This document shows, piece by piece, positions 51,101 through 59,590 of a stretch of 64,000 nt of DNA (within the stretch, counting starts at the first letter, position 1; the number at the start of each line of letters is the position of its first letter). The DNA is from Verrucomicrobiota bacterium. Its GTDB lineage: Bacteria; Verrucomicrobiota; Verrucomicrobiia; Opitutales; Opitutaceae. Location of the stretch: NCBI GenBank assembly GCA_016222805.1, contig JACRQG010000040.1, forward strand, positions 30,661 through 94,660, given 5' to 3'. Below the pieces are notes generated by a model, which saw nothing but the letters and a program-made list of their open reading frames with translations, was not told the DNA's origin and ran no database searches. A program made the translations under genes and the position numbers.

Positions 51101-52444
51101 CGGGCGATTGTCGGTCGAGCGGAGGGCGCGGTCGAGATTGAGTCGCCCGCCGGTCTGCACGCGGCCGCGAAACGCGGAGATCGGGTCGACGTGGCGGAGG
51201 AGCCGGTTGATCAACTGCCGGTAGGTGTCCTGCGGGAACTGGGCCTTGAGCAGGGCGAAGGCCCCTGCGACATGCGGGGCGGCCATCGAGGTGCCGCTCA
51301 GCTGGGTGTAGGGAGTGGCGTTGGTGTAGTAGGTCGACCAGATGTCGAAGCCCGGGGCGAACAACTCGACAGTGCCCGGGCCGTAGTTGGTGAAGATCGC
51401 GGCGTCGTCGCGATTGGTGGAGGCCGCCACGGCCACGACGTTGTCGAGGCGGTGACTCGCCGGATAGTGCGCGAGTAGCTCCATGTTGTGGGATTCGTTG
51501 CCGGCCGCGGCGACGAAGAGGATGCCGGCGGCGCGCGCGCGCTGAATCGCGTCGCGCTGCGCCGGGTCGAACTGGGTCGTGGGACTGGACGAACCGAATG
51601 ACGCATTGATGATGTGGGCGCCGTGCCGGATGGCATAGTCGATGCACTCGATGCTGTCGGAGGTCAGGCCGCTCGCCGGCGTGCTGCCGCTGGCGGGACG
51701 GATAAATTTCAGGGCCATGAGCCTGACCCGCCAGGCGACGCCGGCGATGCCCACGCCGTTGTTGCCCACCGCGCCGATGATGCCGGCCACATGGGTGCCG
51801 TGCCCATCGTCGTCGGCGGGGTTGCCGTTGTTGAGGATGGCGTTGATGCCGTAGACGTCGTCGACGTAGCCGTTGCCGTCGTCGTCGCGGCCGTTCCCCG
51901 GAATTTCCCGGGAGTTGGTCCACATGTTGGCGGCGAGGTCCGGGTGGTCGAAGCGCACCCCGGAATCGATGACGGCGACCACGACCTCGGGGGCGTCGGT
52001 GCGAAGATCCCAGGCCCGGGTGGAGCCGATGTCGGCGCCGGCGATGCCGTTGTCGGCGCCCGAATTGGCGTGGGACCACTGGCGGCTGGCGAAATCCGGG
52101 TCGTTGGGGACGGCGGAGGGGCGCAGCAGGTGATCGCGCTGGACGTACTCGTAGCGGCCGGAGGCGAGCAGGCGTTCGATCGCGCGGGCCGGGGAGTCGC
52201 CGGCAGGCAGTTCCAGGAGACGCAGGCCGTCGAAGCGGTCCCAGCGGCGCCGGACGCGAAAGCCCTCGCGGCGTTCGGCCTCCTCGGAAGTGGCGCGGTG
52301 CGTCGCGCGCGGCTTGGCCAGCAGGACTCCGTCGCGGAAGCCCTGGGCGATTTCCCGCGGGGAAATCGGGGTGAGCTCGGTTTCGTTGGCCGCCGTCCCT
52401 ACGAGGGGCAGGAGGACGGCGAAGGCGAGGAGGCGAATCTTCAC
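48137..52444 (-). CDS. Giant secreted subtilisin-like protease with PQQ propeller and C-terminal tandem module
   Basis: 1435 aa if the GTG at 52444 (signal peptide VKIRLLAFAVLLPLVGTAAN) is used; TTG 52483 is an upstream alternative. S8 catalytic triad: Asp in VVVAVIDSGVRF (D160), His in DDDGHGTHVAGIIG (H215), Ser in SGTSMAAPHVAG (S386). Next come two PPC-like beta domains (about residues 460-710), eight PQQ-like repeats (DGTIYLGSDD-type) forming a propeller, an Ig-like domain and two copies of the shared module ending in VEVYEVP. A propeptide-like region precedes the catalytic domain. Probably a surface or extracellular protease. Confidence 0.92.
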   Translation of the reverse strand: MKIRLLAFAVLLPLVGTAANETELTPISPREIAQGFRDGVLLAKPRATHRATSEEAERREGFRVRRRWDRFDGLRLLELPAGDSPARAIERLLASGRYEYVQRDHLLRPSAVPNDPDFASRQWSHANSGADNGIAGADIGSTRAWDLRTDAPEVVVAVIDSGVRFDHPDLAANMWTNSREIPGNGRDDDGNGYVDDVYGINAILNNGNPADDDGHGTHVAGIIGAVGNNGVGIAGVAWRVRLMALKFIRPASGSTPASGLTSDSIECIDYAIRHGAHIINASFGSSSPTTQFDPAQRDAIQRARAAGILFVAAAGNESHNMELLAHYPASHRLDNVVAVAASTNRDDAAIFTNYGPGTVELFAPGFDIWSTYYTNATPYTQLSGTSMAAPHVAGAFALLKAQFPQDTYRQLINRLLRHVDPISAFRGRVQTGGRLNLDRALRSTDNRPFNDDFAERSRLSGPNITARNSNVGATAEAEPAIAGQASLASLWWEWTPTSSGLVRVSTTGSSYDTLLAVYTGTSVASLVPVAANDDEPGQTTSRLEFTAQAGTTYLIVVAGKGGAQGTTLLDLGSIPANDNFAAAQGITGRTALIEAANAQATVETGEPRILGFTGGKSLWYRWVAPASGRFQFGLKSDGFDPLLAIYTGTALNALTLVAANDNADTATGSTDPVTTALVTVEATAGTTYHLQVDGRATGGTPPANAPFLLTLNDTLWQGHTGDSITSAPCVGPDGAVYVGSTDGVFHAFNADGSRRWPALKIDGMIDTSAACLAPDGTLYFGARATTAALNDGRLFAYNSATGEKKWEIVVGSGYSANSAIALGADGTLYLHAEAATAAAARLYAYVDQGSSAALKWSVAIPGSSYASPSIGPDGTIYLGSDDTATRHRFYALNPADGSVKWSLPTDNAVYTAAAIDGSGNVYYGTLSSGRLYSVTAAGATRWTYTGASVGTSSSPALSPDGTVVYFAGYDAKLHAVNTADGSGRWTFALGKEVRASSPAVDANGVIYVGCYDGLIYAVNPDGSPKRTWSTGDIVRSSPAISGTRLYFASNDQRLYATDIGAGTTGPWPQYRHNARRTGRAVAETFAIITQPRSQAAVLGLPFSLAVTATGNGNLTYQWYKDGEALPGATGAAYAIPAAAFASAGTYTVRITSSQGTLSSEPAVVSVEPLRPGRLTNVSVRTTAGTGAQTLIVGFTVSGTGTKPLLLRGIGPTLAAFGVTGAVADPQLAVFSGTESLTANDNWGGAAPVAAAAARVGAFALDPASRDAALLQSLGAGSYTLQVTGNGATGLALAEIYDTDDSLNAASRLANLSARAQVGTGGNLLIAGFTLSGNVPKQVLIRGVGPALASFGVTGTLANPRLEVYRGSALAHANDDWGGGGALSAAFTQVGAFALTNTSSRDAALLVTLTPGSYTAQISGVNNATGVALVEVYEVP

Positions 52445-52656
52445 GCGGGGACGAGACCTAGACGGTGGCGGCACGGGTGACAAGTGACGGGTGGACGGTT
52501 GGCCCGGGAGAAAGTTGCCGGGGGCCGGACCTTCTGGAAGGGCGGGCGGGGGTGGCGTGGGTGAGCCGCCGCGCGTGGGACTGCGCGGGTGCGGAATCCT
52601 GGAATCCCCGGTAGCGGCTGCCCTGGCCTCCGGGTGGGCGGAGCAATCGGCCCCGG

Positions 52657-53724
52657 CTATGCCACCAGGCCGGCGCGGCGCTTGAGGGCGAGCACTCGCT
52701 GGTAGGAGGCGTCGATCCTCGACTCAGGGATGCGACCGGAGCGCACGGCGCCTTCGAGCACCGCGATGGCGCGGGGGGCGATGTCGGGGTCGTAGCTCAG
52801 GTTGTTGCCGAAGCAGAGCATGTCGATGCCGGCTTCGATGGCCGCGGGCACGGAGTTCTCCAGGCCATATTGGCTCGAGATCGCCTTCATCTCCATGTCG
52901 TCGCTGGTGATGACGCCGGTGAAACCGAGCTGCTCCCGGAGAAGGCCGGTGATGACGGCGCGCGACAGCGTGGCGGGGCGCTCCGGATCCAGGCGGGCGT
53001 TGAAGACATGCGCGCTCATCACGGCGTCGCACCAGCCGCCCTCGATGAGGCGCCGGAAGGGGAGCAGCTCCCGTTCGTGCCAGGAGGTGGTGACGTCGAC
53101 GAGACCCAGGTGGGTGTCGCCGCGGGCACTGCCATGGCCGGGGAAGTGCTTGGCACAGGTGAGTACGCCGCGATCCCGGTGGCCGCGGACGAATTCGACG
53201 GCGTGGCGAGTCACCGCGTCGGGGTCGGGGGAAAAGCTGCGCCGCTTGCCCTTGATGATCGGGTTGTCCGGGTTGGCGTCCAGATCGACCACGGGGGCGA
53301 GATTCCAGTTGAGCCCGACGGAGCGAAGGGTCTCCGCGGTGGCGACGGCGTGGCGGTAAGTTTCCGCCGGCTGGTCGAGGCGGCCGAGTTCTTCGTGCGA
53401 AATGCTGGGAGGGAAGCCGTAGTCGGTCTTGAGCCGGTTCACGCGGCCGCCTTCCTGATCGATGGAGGTGAGGAGGGGGACGCGGGCCAGGCTCTGCAGG
53501 TGCGTCAGGAGTTCACGCACCTGGGCGGGGGATTCGACGTTGCGGCGGCGGGCCGAGCCGTCGGCCATCTCCTGATCGAACAGCACGACTGCGCCGATCT
53601 GGTGCTCGCGGATGTCCCGGGCGATCAGGGAGCATTCTGCCGGGCGGCATCCGCGGAAGCCGACGTTGAGCAGCTGGCCAATCTTCTCGCGCAGCGAAGG
53701 AGCAGAGGGAAGTGCGACGGGCAT
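52657..53724 (-). CDS. nagZ: Beta-N-acetylhexosaminidase (GH3, NagZ)
   Basis: The ATG at 53724 gives 355 aa, the normal NagZ length; upstream in-frame codons add basic sequence with no match. Signatures: GAVVLFDQEMADG-type start of the barrel, TSIDQEGGRVNRLKTDYGFP, LAPVVDLDANPDNPII, CAKHFPGHGSARGDTHLGL (catalytic His/Asp loop) and ITSDDMEMKAISSQYG with the nucleophile Asp. It removes GlcNAc from peptidoglycan fragments for recycling. No signal peptide, as expected for cytoplasmic NagZ. Divergent from the gene at 53819. Confidence 0.93.
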   Translation of the reverse strand: MPVALPSAPSLREKIGQLLNVGFRGCRPAECSLIARDIREHQIGAVVLFDQEMADGSARRRNVESPAQVRELLTHLQSLARVPLLTSIDQEGGRVNRLKTDYGFPPSISHEELGRLDQPAETYRHAVATAETLRSVGLNWNLAPVVDLDANPDNPIIKGKRRSFSPDPDAVTRHAVEFVRGHRDRGVLTCAKHFPGHGSARGDTHLGLVDVTTSWHERELLPFRRLIEGGWCDAVMSAHVFNARLDPERPATLSRAVITGLLREQLGFTGVITSDDMEMKAISSQYGLENSVPAAIEAGIDMLCFGNNLSYDPDIAPRAIAVLEGAVRSGRIPESRIDASYQRVLALKRRAGLVA

Positions 53725-53818
53725 GGCCGATCGAGGCACCGTGCGGCGGACGGGACAATCCGAATCGCGCCGTGATTCGGTTGCTTCCCGACGACGTCCG
53801 GGCCATATCGGGCGCACG

Positions 53819-55078
53819 ATGAAATGGCCGCTCTTTCCGTCTTGGGGTGCACTGCTTTTGGCTGCCAGTGCCGGGGCTGCGGAACAGTCGTCGATGACGG
53901 TGCCGGTGACGCGCCTGAGTGCGGCGGACCAGCACGTGTTCTTCGCCTACTACGATGTGCCGGCCGCCGACCCGGCCGCCAAGCTCCACCTGGCGCACCG
54001 GGTGCCGTTCCGTGATCGGCTGCCGACGGCCGCGGACGAGGCGGAGCTAGGCACCCTCGCTCTGGATGGTCGCGGGGAGTTTCGGCCCTTTGCCCGGACC
54101 CGGGCCTGGAACTTCCAGCAAGGGGCGATGCTGCAATGGCTGGGGGACGGCTCCGGACGGGTGTTTTACAACGAAGTGCGGCCCGACGGGAAGGACTACC
54201 GGGGGGTGCTGCACGATCTCAGGACCGGGGTGAGGAGTTTCACCGATCGGGCGCTGGCCAATCTCTCGCGCGACGGTCGCTGGGGCATCGGGATCGACTT
54301 TGACCGGATGCACGATTTCCGCCCCGGCTATGGCTACGCCCTGCGCGACGACCCCCGGGCGGGCGTGAAGCACCCGGCGGACGACGGGGTGTGGATTTGC
54401 GACCTGCGGTCCGGCCAGAGCCGCCTGATGGTGAGCCTGGCGGCCCTGCAGGAGCGGGTCCGCGCACTCTCACCGCTTTTTCAGGAAAAGGTCCTGATCA
54501 ACCACATCACTTTCAACCCCTCGGCGAGCCGCCTCGTGCTGCTGTTGCGCAACTTTCCACCGGCGGAGCCGCGGCCCAAGGGCCAACCGGCCTGGCGCAC
54601 GGCCGTGTTTACGATCGGGCGCGATGGCAGCGACCCGCGCCTGCTGATTCCCCCGGGGATGGCGTCGCACTACCATTGGCGCGATGACACGACGATCCTG
54701 TTCTGGAGCGATGGTCCGCAGGGAGCGCAGCTGTACGAAATCAAGGATCTGCCGACCCCGCAATTCACCGCCCTCGACATCCCCTTCTTCAAGCGCGACG
54801 GGCATTGCAGCTATTCCCGGGACGGGCGCTGGATCCTGTACGACAGCTATCCAGATGCGAAGCGGATGCAGACTCTGTGGGTCTATGACCTCGCGAACCG
54901 GCGCGGTCACGAGGTGGGGAAGTTCTTCTCCCCGGTCGTGCCGGTGATCGACATCCGCTGCGACCTGCACCCGCGGTGGCTGCCGGACGGGCGCGTCAGC
55001 TTCGATTCGACCCATGAGCCCTTCCGCGGGCTTTACGTGGCTGATGTCCGGGGAGTGACAGGCGAGTCGGCGAGGTGA
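53819..55078 (+). CDS. Secreted TolB-like beta-propeller protein
   Basis: 419 aa from ATG 53819 with a signal peptide (MKWPLFPSWGALLLAASAGA). The body has repeated blade strands with SRDGRW-like elements (LSRDGRWGIGIDFDRMHDFR; YSRDGRWILYDSYPDAKRMQ; LWVYDLANRRGHEVGKFFSP), as in TolB/oligogalacturonate-lyase-type propellers. I see no assured catalytic residues. The closing segment HPRWLPDGRVSFDSTHEPFR resembles propeller domains of secreted sugar-acid lyases, so a carbohydrate role is possible but unproven. Alone on this strand between nagZ and the TIR gene. Confidence 0.7.
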   Translation: MKWPLFPSWGALLLAASAGAAEQSSMTVPVTRLSAADQHVFFAYYDVPAADPAAKLHLAHRVPFRDRLPTAADEAELGTLALDGRGEFRPFARTRAWNFQQGAMLQWLGDGSGRVFYNEVRPDGKDYRGVLHDLRTGVRSFTDRALANLSRDGRWGIGIDFDRMHDFRPGYGYALRDDPRAGVKHPADDGVWICDLRSGQSRLMVSLAALQERVRALSPLFQEKVLINHITFNPSASRLVLLLRNFPPAEPRPKGQPAWRTAVFTIGRDGSDPRLLIPPGMASHYHWRDDTTILFWSDGPQGAQLYEIKDLPTPQFTALDIPFFKRDGHCSYSRDGRWILYDSYPDAKRMQTLWVYDLANRRGHEVGKFFSPVVPVIDIRCDLHPRWLPDGRVSFDSTHEPFRGLYVADVRGVTGESAR

Positions 55079-55182
55079 CTCCGCTGGTGGCTCCCTGACC
55101 GAACATGCCCCGGGAGGGAGTTGGCAACGGCGTGATCGCGCGAAGGAGCAAAGAGAGCGGTACGTGAGTGCACCATTGGCGT

Positions 55183-57108
55183 TCAACGTTCGGCCGCGAG
55201 GCGACGGCGGGCCGCAAACTCCGCCTGGGCGGTCTCCACCAACGCCGAGAATGCGGGGTGTTCCCGGAACGGATCGAGCGCCGGATCGAAGAGCACGGCT
55301 GCGCTCGCCATCTGGCGGGTGGCCTCGGAGGGGTCCACCAGCTGCGTCTGCAGAAAGGTGATCGCTTCCTCCGGGGTTCCCAGCAGGGCCCGGATCAGGA
55401 TGTGAGGGAGGGAAGTGGACAGATCCACCTGCTGGGCGGCAGCAAACTGCTGGTAGAGTTCGAACGCCGCGAGCGCGTCAGCGCGCTCACCCAGCAGGGC
55501 GTGAAGCAGCGCCTTCCAGCGCAGGCCCATAGGGTTGCTCGCCCTTGCCGCCAAGCGGCGTTGCATCTCCTGCAAGGCCGCCCGCCATTCGATCTCCGCG
55601 GCCGGCCGACGCCCGGCCCGGCGATGGGCCAGCCCTCTCAGGTAGGCGGATGGACCGCTGAAGATGTCCATCGTCAGGTAGGGGCTGGCTTGGGAGAGGA
55701 AGCGGACGGCCTCATCGGGGGCGTTCCGTGCCATGGCGACACGAAACCCCATCACCCGGATGCGGTCCTGCCGGAGCAGAAGGTTAGGCACCTGGGCCAG
55801 CGCGCTGCGGGCGCCTTCGACGTCGCCGAGACGTTCGAGCAGGGTCTTGATCTTCTCCTTGTGGGCTTCGGTATACGCCGGGGCCTGGAGGATCGCGCGA
55901 TCAAAGGCCGCCAGCGCCTCGGCATAACGTGTGGTCAGCCGGGCAAGCGTCTCGCCGCGGACGTAGTCGGCGATGGGATCACCGCCTGGCAATGCGGCTG
56001 CCCGCGCCAGGAGATCAAGTCCCTCCTGCGCGGTTTCCGGTTGCCGGGAGAGCGGTGCTCCCAGCGTGCGCAACATCATCTTGTTCGACGGGTTTCGCGC
56101 CACCAATTCCCGGAGCAGGCGGATGCCTTCACTGGCCGTGTCGCGAGACAAGCGCAGCGCGTAGGCGTGAGCGAAAAGAGCCTCGTCCGATTTGGGGGCC
56201 AGCTTGACCGCCAGTTCAGCCCGCGTCTGCGCCTCCCGCAGTCGCTCGGCAGAGGAATCGTGGGGCATGACGAACATGCCGCAGGACAGGATGGCCTGGC
56301 AGGCAATCGCCTCCACGTTGCCCGGGTCGAGTTCCAGCGCCCGCAGCAGGAGCGTTTCCGCCTGGGCAAAGTCCTCGGCCGTCGCGAGGTCCCAAGGTTC
56401 GTACAAGGTCCGGGCCTTCTTCACCAAATCACGGGCGGGTGAGGCCGGCGACTCGGCCGGCGCGGCGCGAATTGCCGGCCGAGGGGCTCCCGGCGGGCTG
56501 GGTTCAGCGTGCCGCCACGGCCGCCAAACCAGGACTGCCGCTGCGGCGAGGGCAAACGCGACGACCAGCCCCGCCAGGAGGCGGCGCCGGCGCGGGGATC
56601 TCACGCCAGGGCGAGTCTGTGCTGGATCGCGGGCCTCCTTCCTCGATCCCGGCACCTTCCTGGCGGGGTCGCCGGCGGCCTCCTGCAAGAGTTCCGCGAC
56701 CCGGCGGCAGAACCCCTCGGTGGCTCCGGCTGCGCCCAGGCGGGTCCATTGCACTGCCTTGAACTCCGCCGGGACTCGGGCGTCGGTGTCGCCGGTGTCG
56801 TCGGTCACGACCGGCAGGAGAAACGCGGTGTCGTCGGACATGGCGTGCGTGCGCTGGGCCGCCAGGCGCCATTCGATGCGGAAATAGCCCTCACGCCTCG
56901 CTTCGGTGTGAACAGAGATCAAGGGCACAAAAAGAGCGCACTCGGCAATCTGTCTCCGGATTTTTGCATCCCAGGCATCGCCGCCGCGGAGTTCGTTCAA
57001 ATCGAACCAGACCTCGATGCCGGCGGCGCGAAGAGCCTCGCACAGGAGCCTTGCGGCCTCGGCGTCTTGGGAGGCGTAGGAGAGGAAGACGGCGCCGCGT
57101 TTGCTCAT
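55183..57108 (-). CDS. TIR-domain protein with membrane helix and TPR repeats
   Basis: The ATG at 57108 begins MSKRGAVFLSYASQDAEAAR; residues 1-140 are a TIR domain (AGIEVWFDLNELRGGDAWDA; FVPLISVHTEARREGYFRIE). Glu79 in FRIEW sits where TIR NADases carry their catalytic Glu, but I cannot confirm activity. One membrane helix (about 177-195; RLLAGLVVAFALAAAAVLVW) is followed by an extracytoplasmic helical region with TPR-like repeats (LLLRALELDPGNVEAIACQA; AELAVKLAPKSDEALFAHAY). 641 aa in all. Such TIR-TPR proteins are frequent in Verrucomicrobia; immune or signalling roles are both possible. No typical defence neighbours are present. Confidence 0.85.
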   Translation of the reverse strand: MSKRGAVFLSYASQDAEAARLLCEALRAAGIEVWFDLNELRGGDAWDAKIRRQIAECALFVPLISVHTEARREGYFRIEWRLAAQRTHAMSDDTAFLLPVVTDDTGDTDARVPAEFKAVQWTRLGAAGATEGFCRRVAELLQEAAGDPARKVPGSRKEARDPAQTRPGVRSPRRRRLLAGLVVAFALAAAAVLVWRPWRHAEPSPPGAPRPAIRAAPAESPASPARDLVKKARTLYEPWDLATAEDFAQAETLLLRALELDPGNVEAIACQAILSCGMFVMPHDSSAERLREAQTRAELAVKLAPKSDEALFAHAYALRLSRDTASEGIRLLRELVARNPSNKMMLRTLGAPLSRQPETAQEGLDLLARAAALPGGDPIADYVRGETLARLTTRYAEALAAFDRAILQAPAYTEAHKEKIKTLLERLGDVEGARSALAQVPNLLLRQDRIRVMGFRVAMARNAPDEAVRFLSQASPYLTMDIFSGPSAYLRGLAHRRAGRRPAAEIEWRAALQEMQRRLAARASNPMGLRWKALLHALLGERADALAAFELYQQFAAAQQVDLSTSLPHILIRALLGTPEEAITFLQTQLVDPSEATRQMASAAVLFDPALDPFREHPAFSALVETAQAEFAARRRLAAER

Positions 57109-57280
57109 GAGCCGGATCCGCTCATCGATTCGGCCTTTCCCCGGCAACCCGGGGCGTGGGCGTCCCAAGTGGGCAAGTCCTGACAGCTGGCATCCGCACG
57201 CATGGGGTTGGGGTGGTCGGGAAGTCTGGTTGTGCCTGACCTGGAATCAAACCCATCGTCGTCCCGATGGACAAACACCT

Positions 57281-59431
57281 TCACTCGGCGAGCGCGAACG
57301 CCACGATGCTGCCGCCCGCTGGGCGCCCGGACTTGCCGCCCCCGGCGGAGATGACGACGAACTGCCGGCCGGCGACCTCGTAGGTGCTCGGGGTGGCGTT
57401 GCCGCCAAACGGGAGCGACGCCTCCCAGAGGATCCTGCCGGTGTCCTTGTCGAAGGCCCGGAACGTCTCGTCGGCGGTGGCGCCGATGAAAAGAAGTCCG
57501 CCCGCGGTGACGACCGGACCGCCGTAGTTTTCGGTGCCCGTGGGTGGAATGCCCCGCGCCTTGAGCTCCTTGTACTCGCCCAACGGCACCTTCCACTTGA
57601 TCTCGCCGGTGTTGAGATCCACTGCGTTCAACGTGCCCCACGGAGGTTTGATCGCCGGATAGCCCTCGGCGTCGAACCAGCGCCGGAAGCCGGCGAACGT
57701 GTAGGGTGGCGTCTCGCCCTCGGCGGCCCGATCGCGGGCCTTGGCCGCGGCCGGGCCTTTCCGCGGAGCCGCGGTGGCCACCCGTCCCGGGCCGCCAAAC
57801 AGAAAATCGAGAATGGCCGATCGCTGGGCGGCGGGTACGGCGCCCAGCGGGGGCATCCGGCCCGCTCCCAGTTCGATCTGGCGCGCGACCTCTTCGCGGG
57901 TCTTGCGATTGGGCAGCCCAATCAGCGACGGGATGCCGCCGGCGGGGTCGCCGGATTGATCCGGGCGATGGCAAGGGCCGCAGTGGATGAGGTACTGCCG
58001 TTCGGCGTTCGCGATCGCGGCGCCATCGCGCTGGGTCGGAATCAACTGATAGATCCAGGGGATTTCATTCAGATTGGCGTAGAGGATGCCATCCGGATCG
58101 GCGGCCGACCCGCCCCATTCGAACCCGCCGTCGAAGCCCGGGAAGAGGATCGTCTCGGTCCAACGCGGCGGCGGAAATGAACCAAACGCCCCCGCGCGGT
58201 TCAGGCGCTCGGTCGTCAATTGGTGCGCGGCGGGAGAGATCGGCGAAACATCGTCGCGGGTGTAGCGCTGGCGCATGAGGGGCGCCGGCAGATCCTGGTG
58301 TGGCTGGGCGGGCCAGGTCGCGACGCCGGGCAGCTGCGACGCCGGGGCGGGGAGTTCGTGGATGGGCCAGAGCGGTTCACCCGAGACGCGGTGAAAGACG
58401 AAGAGCCGCCCCATCTTGGTGCCCTGGGCGACCGCGGGAATGCGCAGGCCGCGATGGGTGACAGTCAGGAGCGTGGGCGGGGCCGGGAGGTCCATGTCCC
58501 ACAGATCATGGTGCACGAGTTGGTGATGCCACAGGCGGCGGCCGGTCCGGGCGTCGAGGGCAATCAGGCAATTGGCGAAGAGGTTCTCGCCGTAGCGTCG
58601 GCCGCCCCAGAAATCCGGGCCGGCGGTCTCGGTTGCGGCGTAGACGATGCCGCGGTCCTCATCGAGGGAGAGGCCCGACCATGCCGACGCGCCACCGCTG
58701 TGCTTCCAGCCGTCGGGCGGCCAGGTTTCGGCTCCGGGTTCACCGGGGCGCGGAATGGTATGAAACGCCCAGCGCAAGGCGCCGGTGCGGGCGTCGAAGG
58801 CCCGGATGGCGCCAGGTACGTTTTCGGCCACGTTGGCGCTCAGGATGAGCAAATCGTGCCAGATCACACCCGGGGTGTTGAGGCCAGCCGTGGCCGGCTC
58901 GGCGGTGCGCAAGCCGTCGCCGAGGGCGATCGAGCCATTGCGGCCGAAGCTGCGGATGGGCTCCCCGGTACGGGCATCGAGTGCGTAGAGGCGCGTGGCT
59001 CCGGCCGAAAACACGCGACGATCGTCGCCATCCGCCCAATACATCACCCCCCGCAACCGGCGGCCGAGCGGTTCGTCGTGTTCGCGGCGGGGATCGAACC
59101 GCCACCGCGCCTTTCCCGTGCTTGCGTCGAGCGCGATCACGTGGCGACCGGGGGAGGCGGTGTAGAGCACGCCGTCGACGATGAGGTTGTTGGACTGGAA
59201 TTCGCCCTTCTCGCCGGTGTCAAAGGTCCATGCCACCTGCAGGCGGGCGACGTTGCCGCGATGGATCTGTTTCAGCGGCGAATAATGCGTGCGCGCCTGG
59301 TCTCCGAGGTAGAAAGGCCAGTCCTTCGCGGCGGACGCGGCTCTGGCGGCCGTTGCGCTGAAGGCAAGGATTAGGCCGGTCAGGAAGGTACGGGCTAGGG
59401 GCACGGAAGTTTCATGTCCGGGGCTGGGCAT
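57281..59431 (-). CDS. PQQ-dependent dehydrogenase with inserted cytochrome c domain
   Basis: 716 aa from ATG 59431; GTG 59404 would give a tighter signal peptide (VPLARTFLTGLILAFSATAA). Quinoprotein propeller motifs of the glucose-dehydrogenase type: DWPFYLGDQARTHYSPLKQI, NTPGVIWHDLLILSANVAEN and HHDLWDMDLPAPPTLL. A heme-binding CGPCH (C484, C487, H488) sits in a cytochrome c domain inserted before the last blades, with MPPLG giving a likely Met ligand. It would oxidise sugars or alcohols in the periplasm and pass electrons through its own heme. Divergent from the GH97 gene. Confidence 0.88.
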   Translation of the reverse strand: MPSPGHETSVPLARTFLTGLILAFSATAARAASAAKDWPFYLGDQARTHYSPLKQIHRGNVARLQVAWTFDTGEKGEFQSNNLIVDGVLYTASPGRHVIALDASTGKARWRFDPRREHDEPLGRRLRGVMYWADGDDRRVFSAGATRLYALDARTGEPIRSFGRNGSIALGDGLRTAEPATAGLNTPGVIWHDLLILSANVAENVPGAIRAFDARTGALRWAFHTIPRPGEPGAETWPPDGWKHSGGASAWSGLSLDEDRGIVYAATETAGPDFWGGRRYGENLFANCLIALDARTGRRLWHHQLVHHDLWDMDLPAPPTLLTVTHRGLRIPAVAQGTKMGRLFVFHRVSGEPLWPIHELPAPASQLPGVATWPAQPHQDLPAPLMRQRYTRDDVSPISPAAHQLTTERLNRAGAFGSFPPPRWTETILFPGFDGGFEWGGSAADPDGILYANLNEIPWIYQLIPTQRDGAAIANAERQYLIHCGPCHRPDQSGDPAGGIPSLIGLPNRKTREEVARQIELGAGRMPPLGAVPAAQRSAILDFLFGGPGRVATAAPRKGPAAAKARDRAAEGETPPYTFAGFRRWFDAEGYPAIKPPWGTLNAVDLNTGEIKWKVPLGEYKELKARGIPPTGTENYGGPVVTAGGLLFIGATADETFRAFDKDTGRILWEASLPFGGNATPSTYEVAGRQFVVISAGGGKSGRPAGGSIVAFALAE

Positions 59432-59590
59432 GGGTCGAAGATGGCGGTGGCGGCGGACGGGCTTCAAGCGGGATTGCCGGCCATCGCCGGGCCAGATCAG
59501 TCGCGGTGTCCGCCCCGGAAACGGCTTCCGGATCAGTCACCGCGCGAGGAGAGGCTCGCGCGCCGCGGCCGCCGGGCCCACACTGGCGGC

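Noticed and set aside
59414-59590. Upstream extension of the GH97 gene to 59414
   Set aside because: The extra 59 residues are Arg/Pro-rich, run into the divergent dehydrogenase start and would bury the signal peptide.
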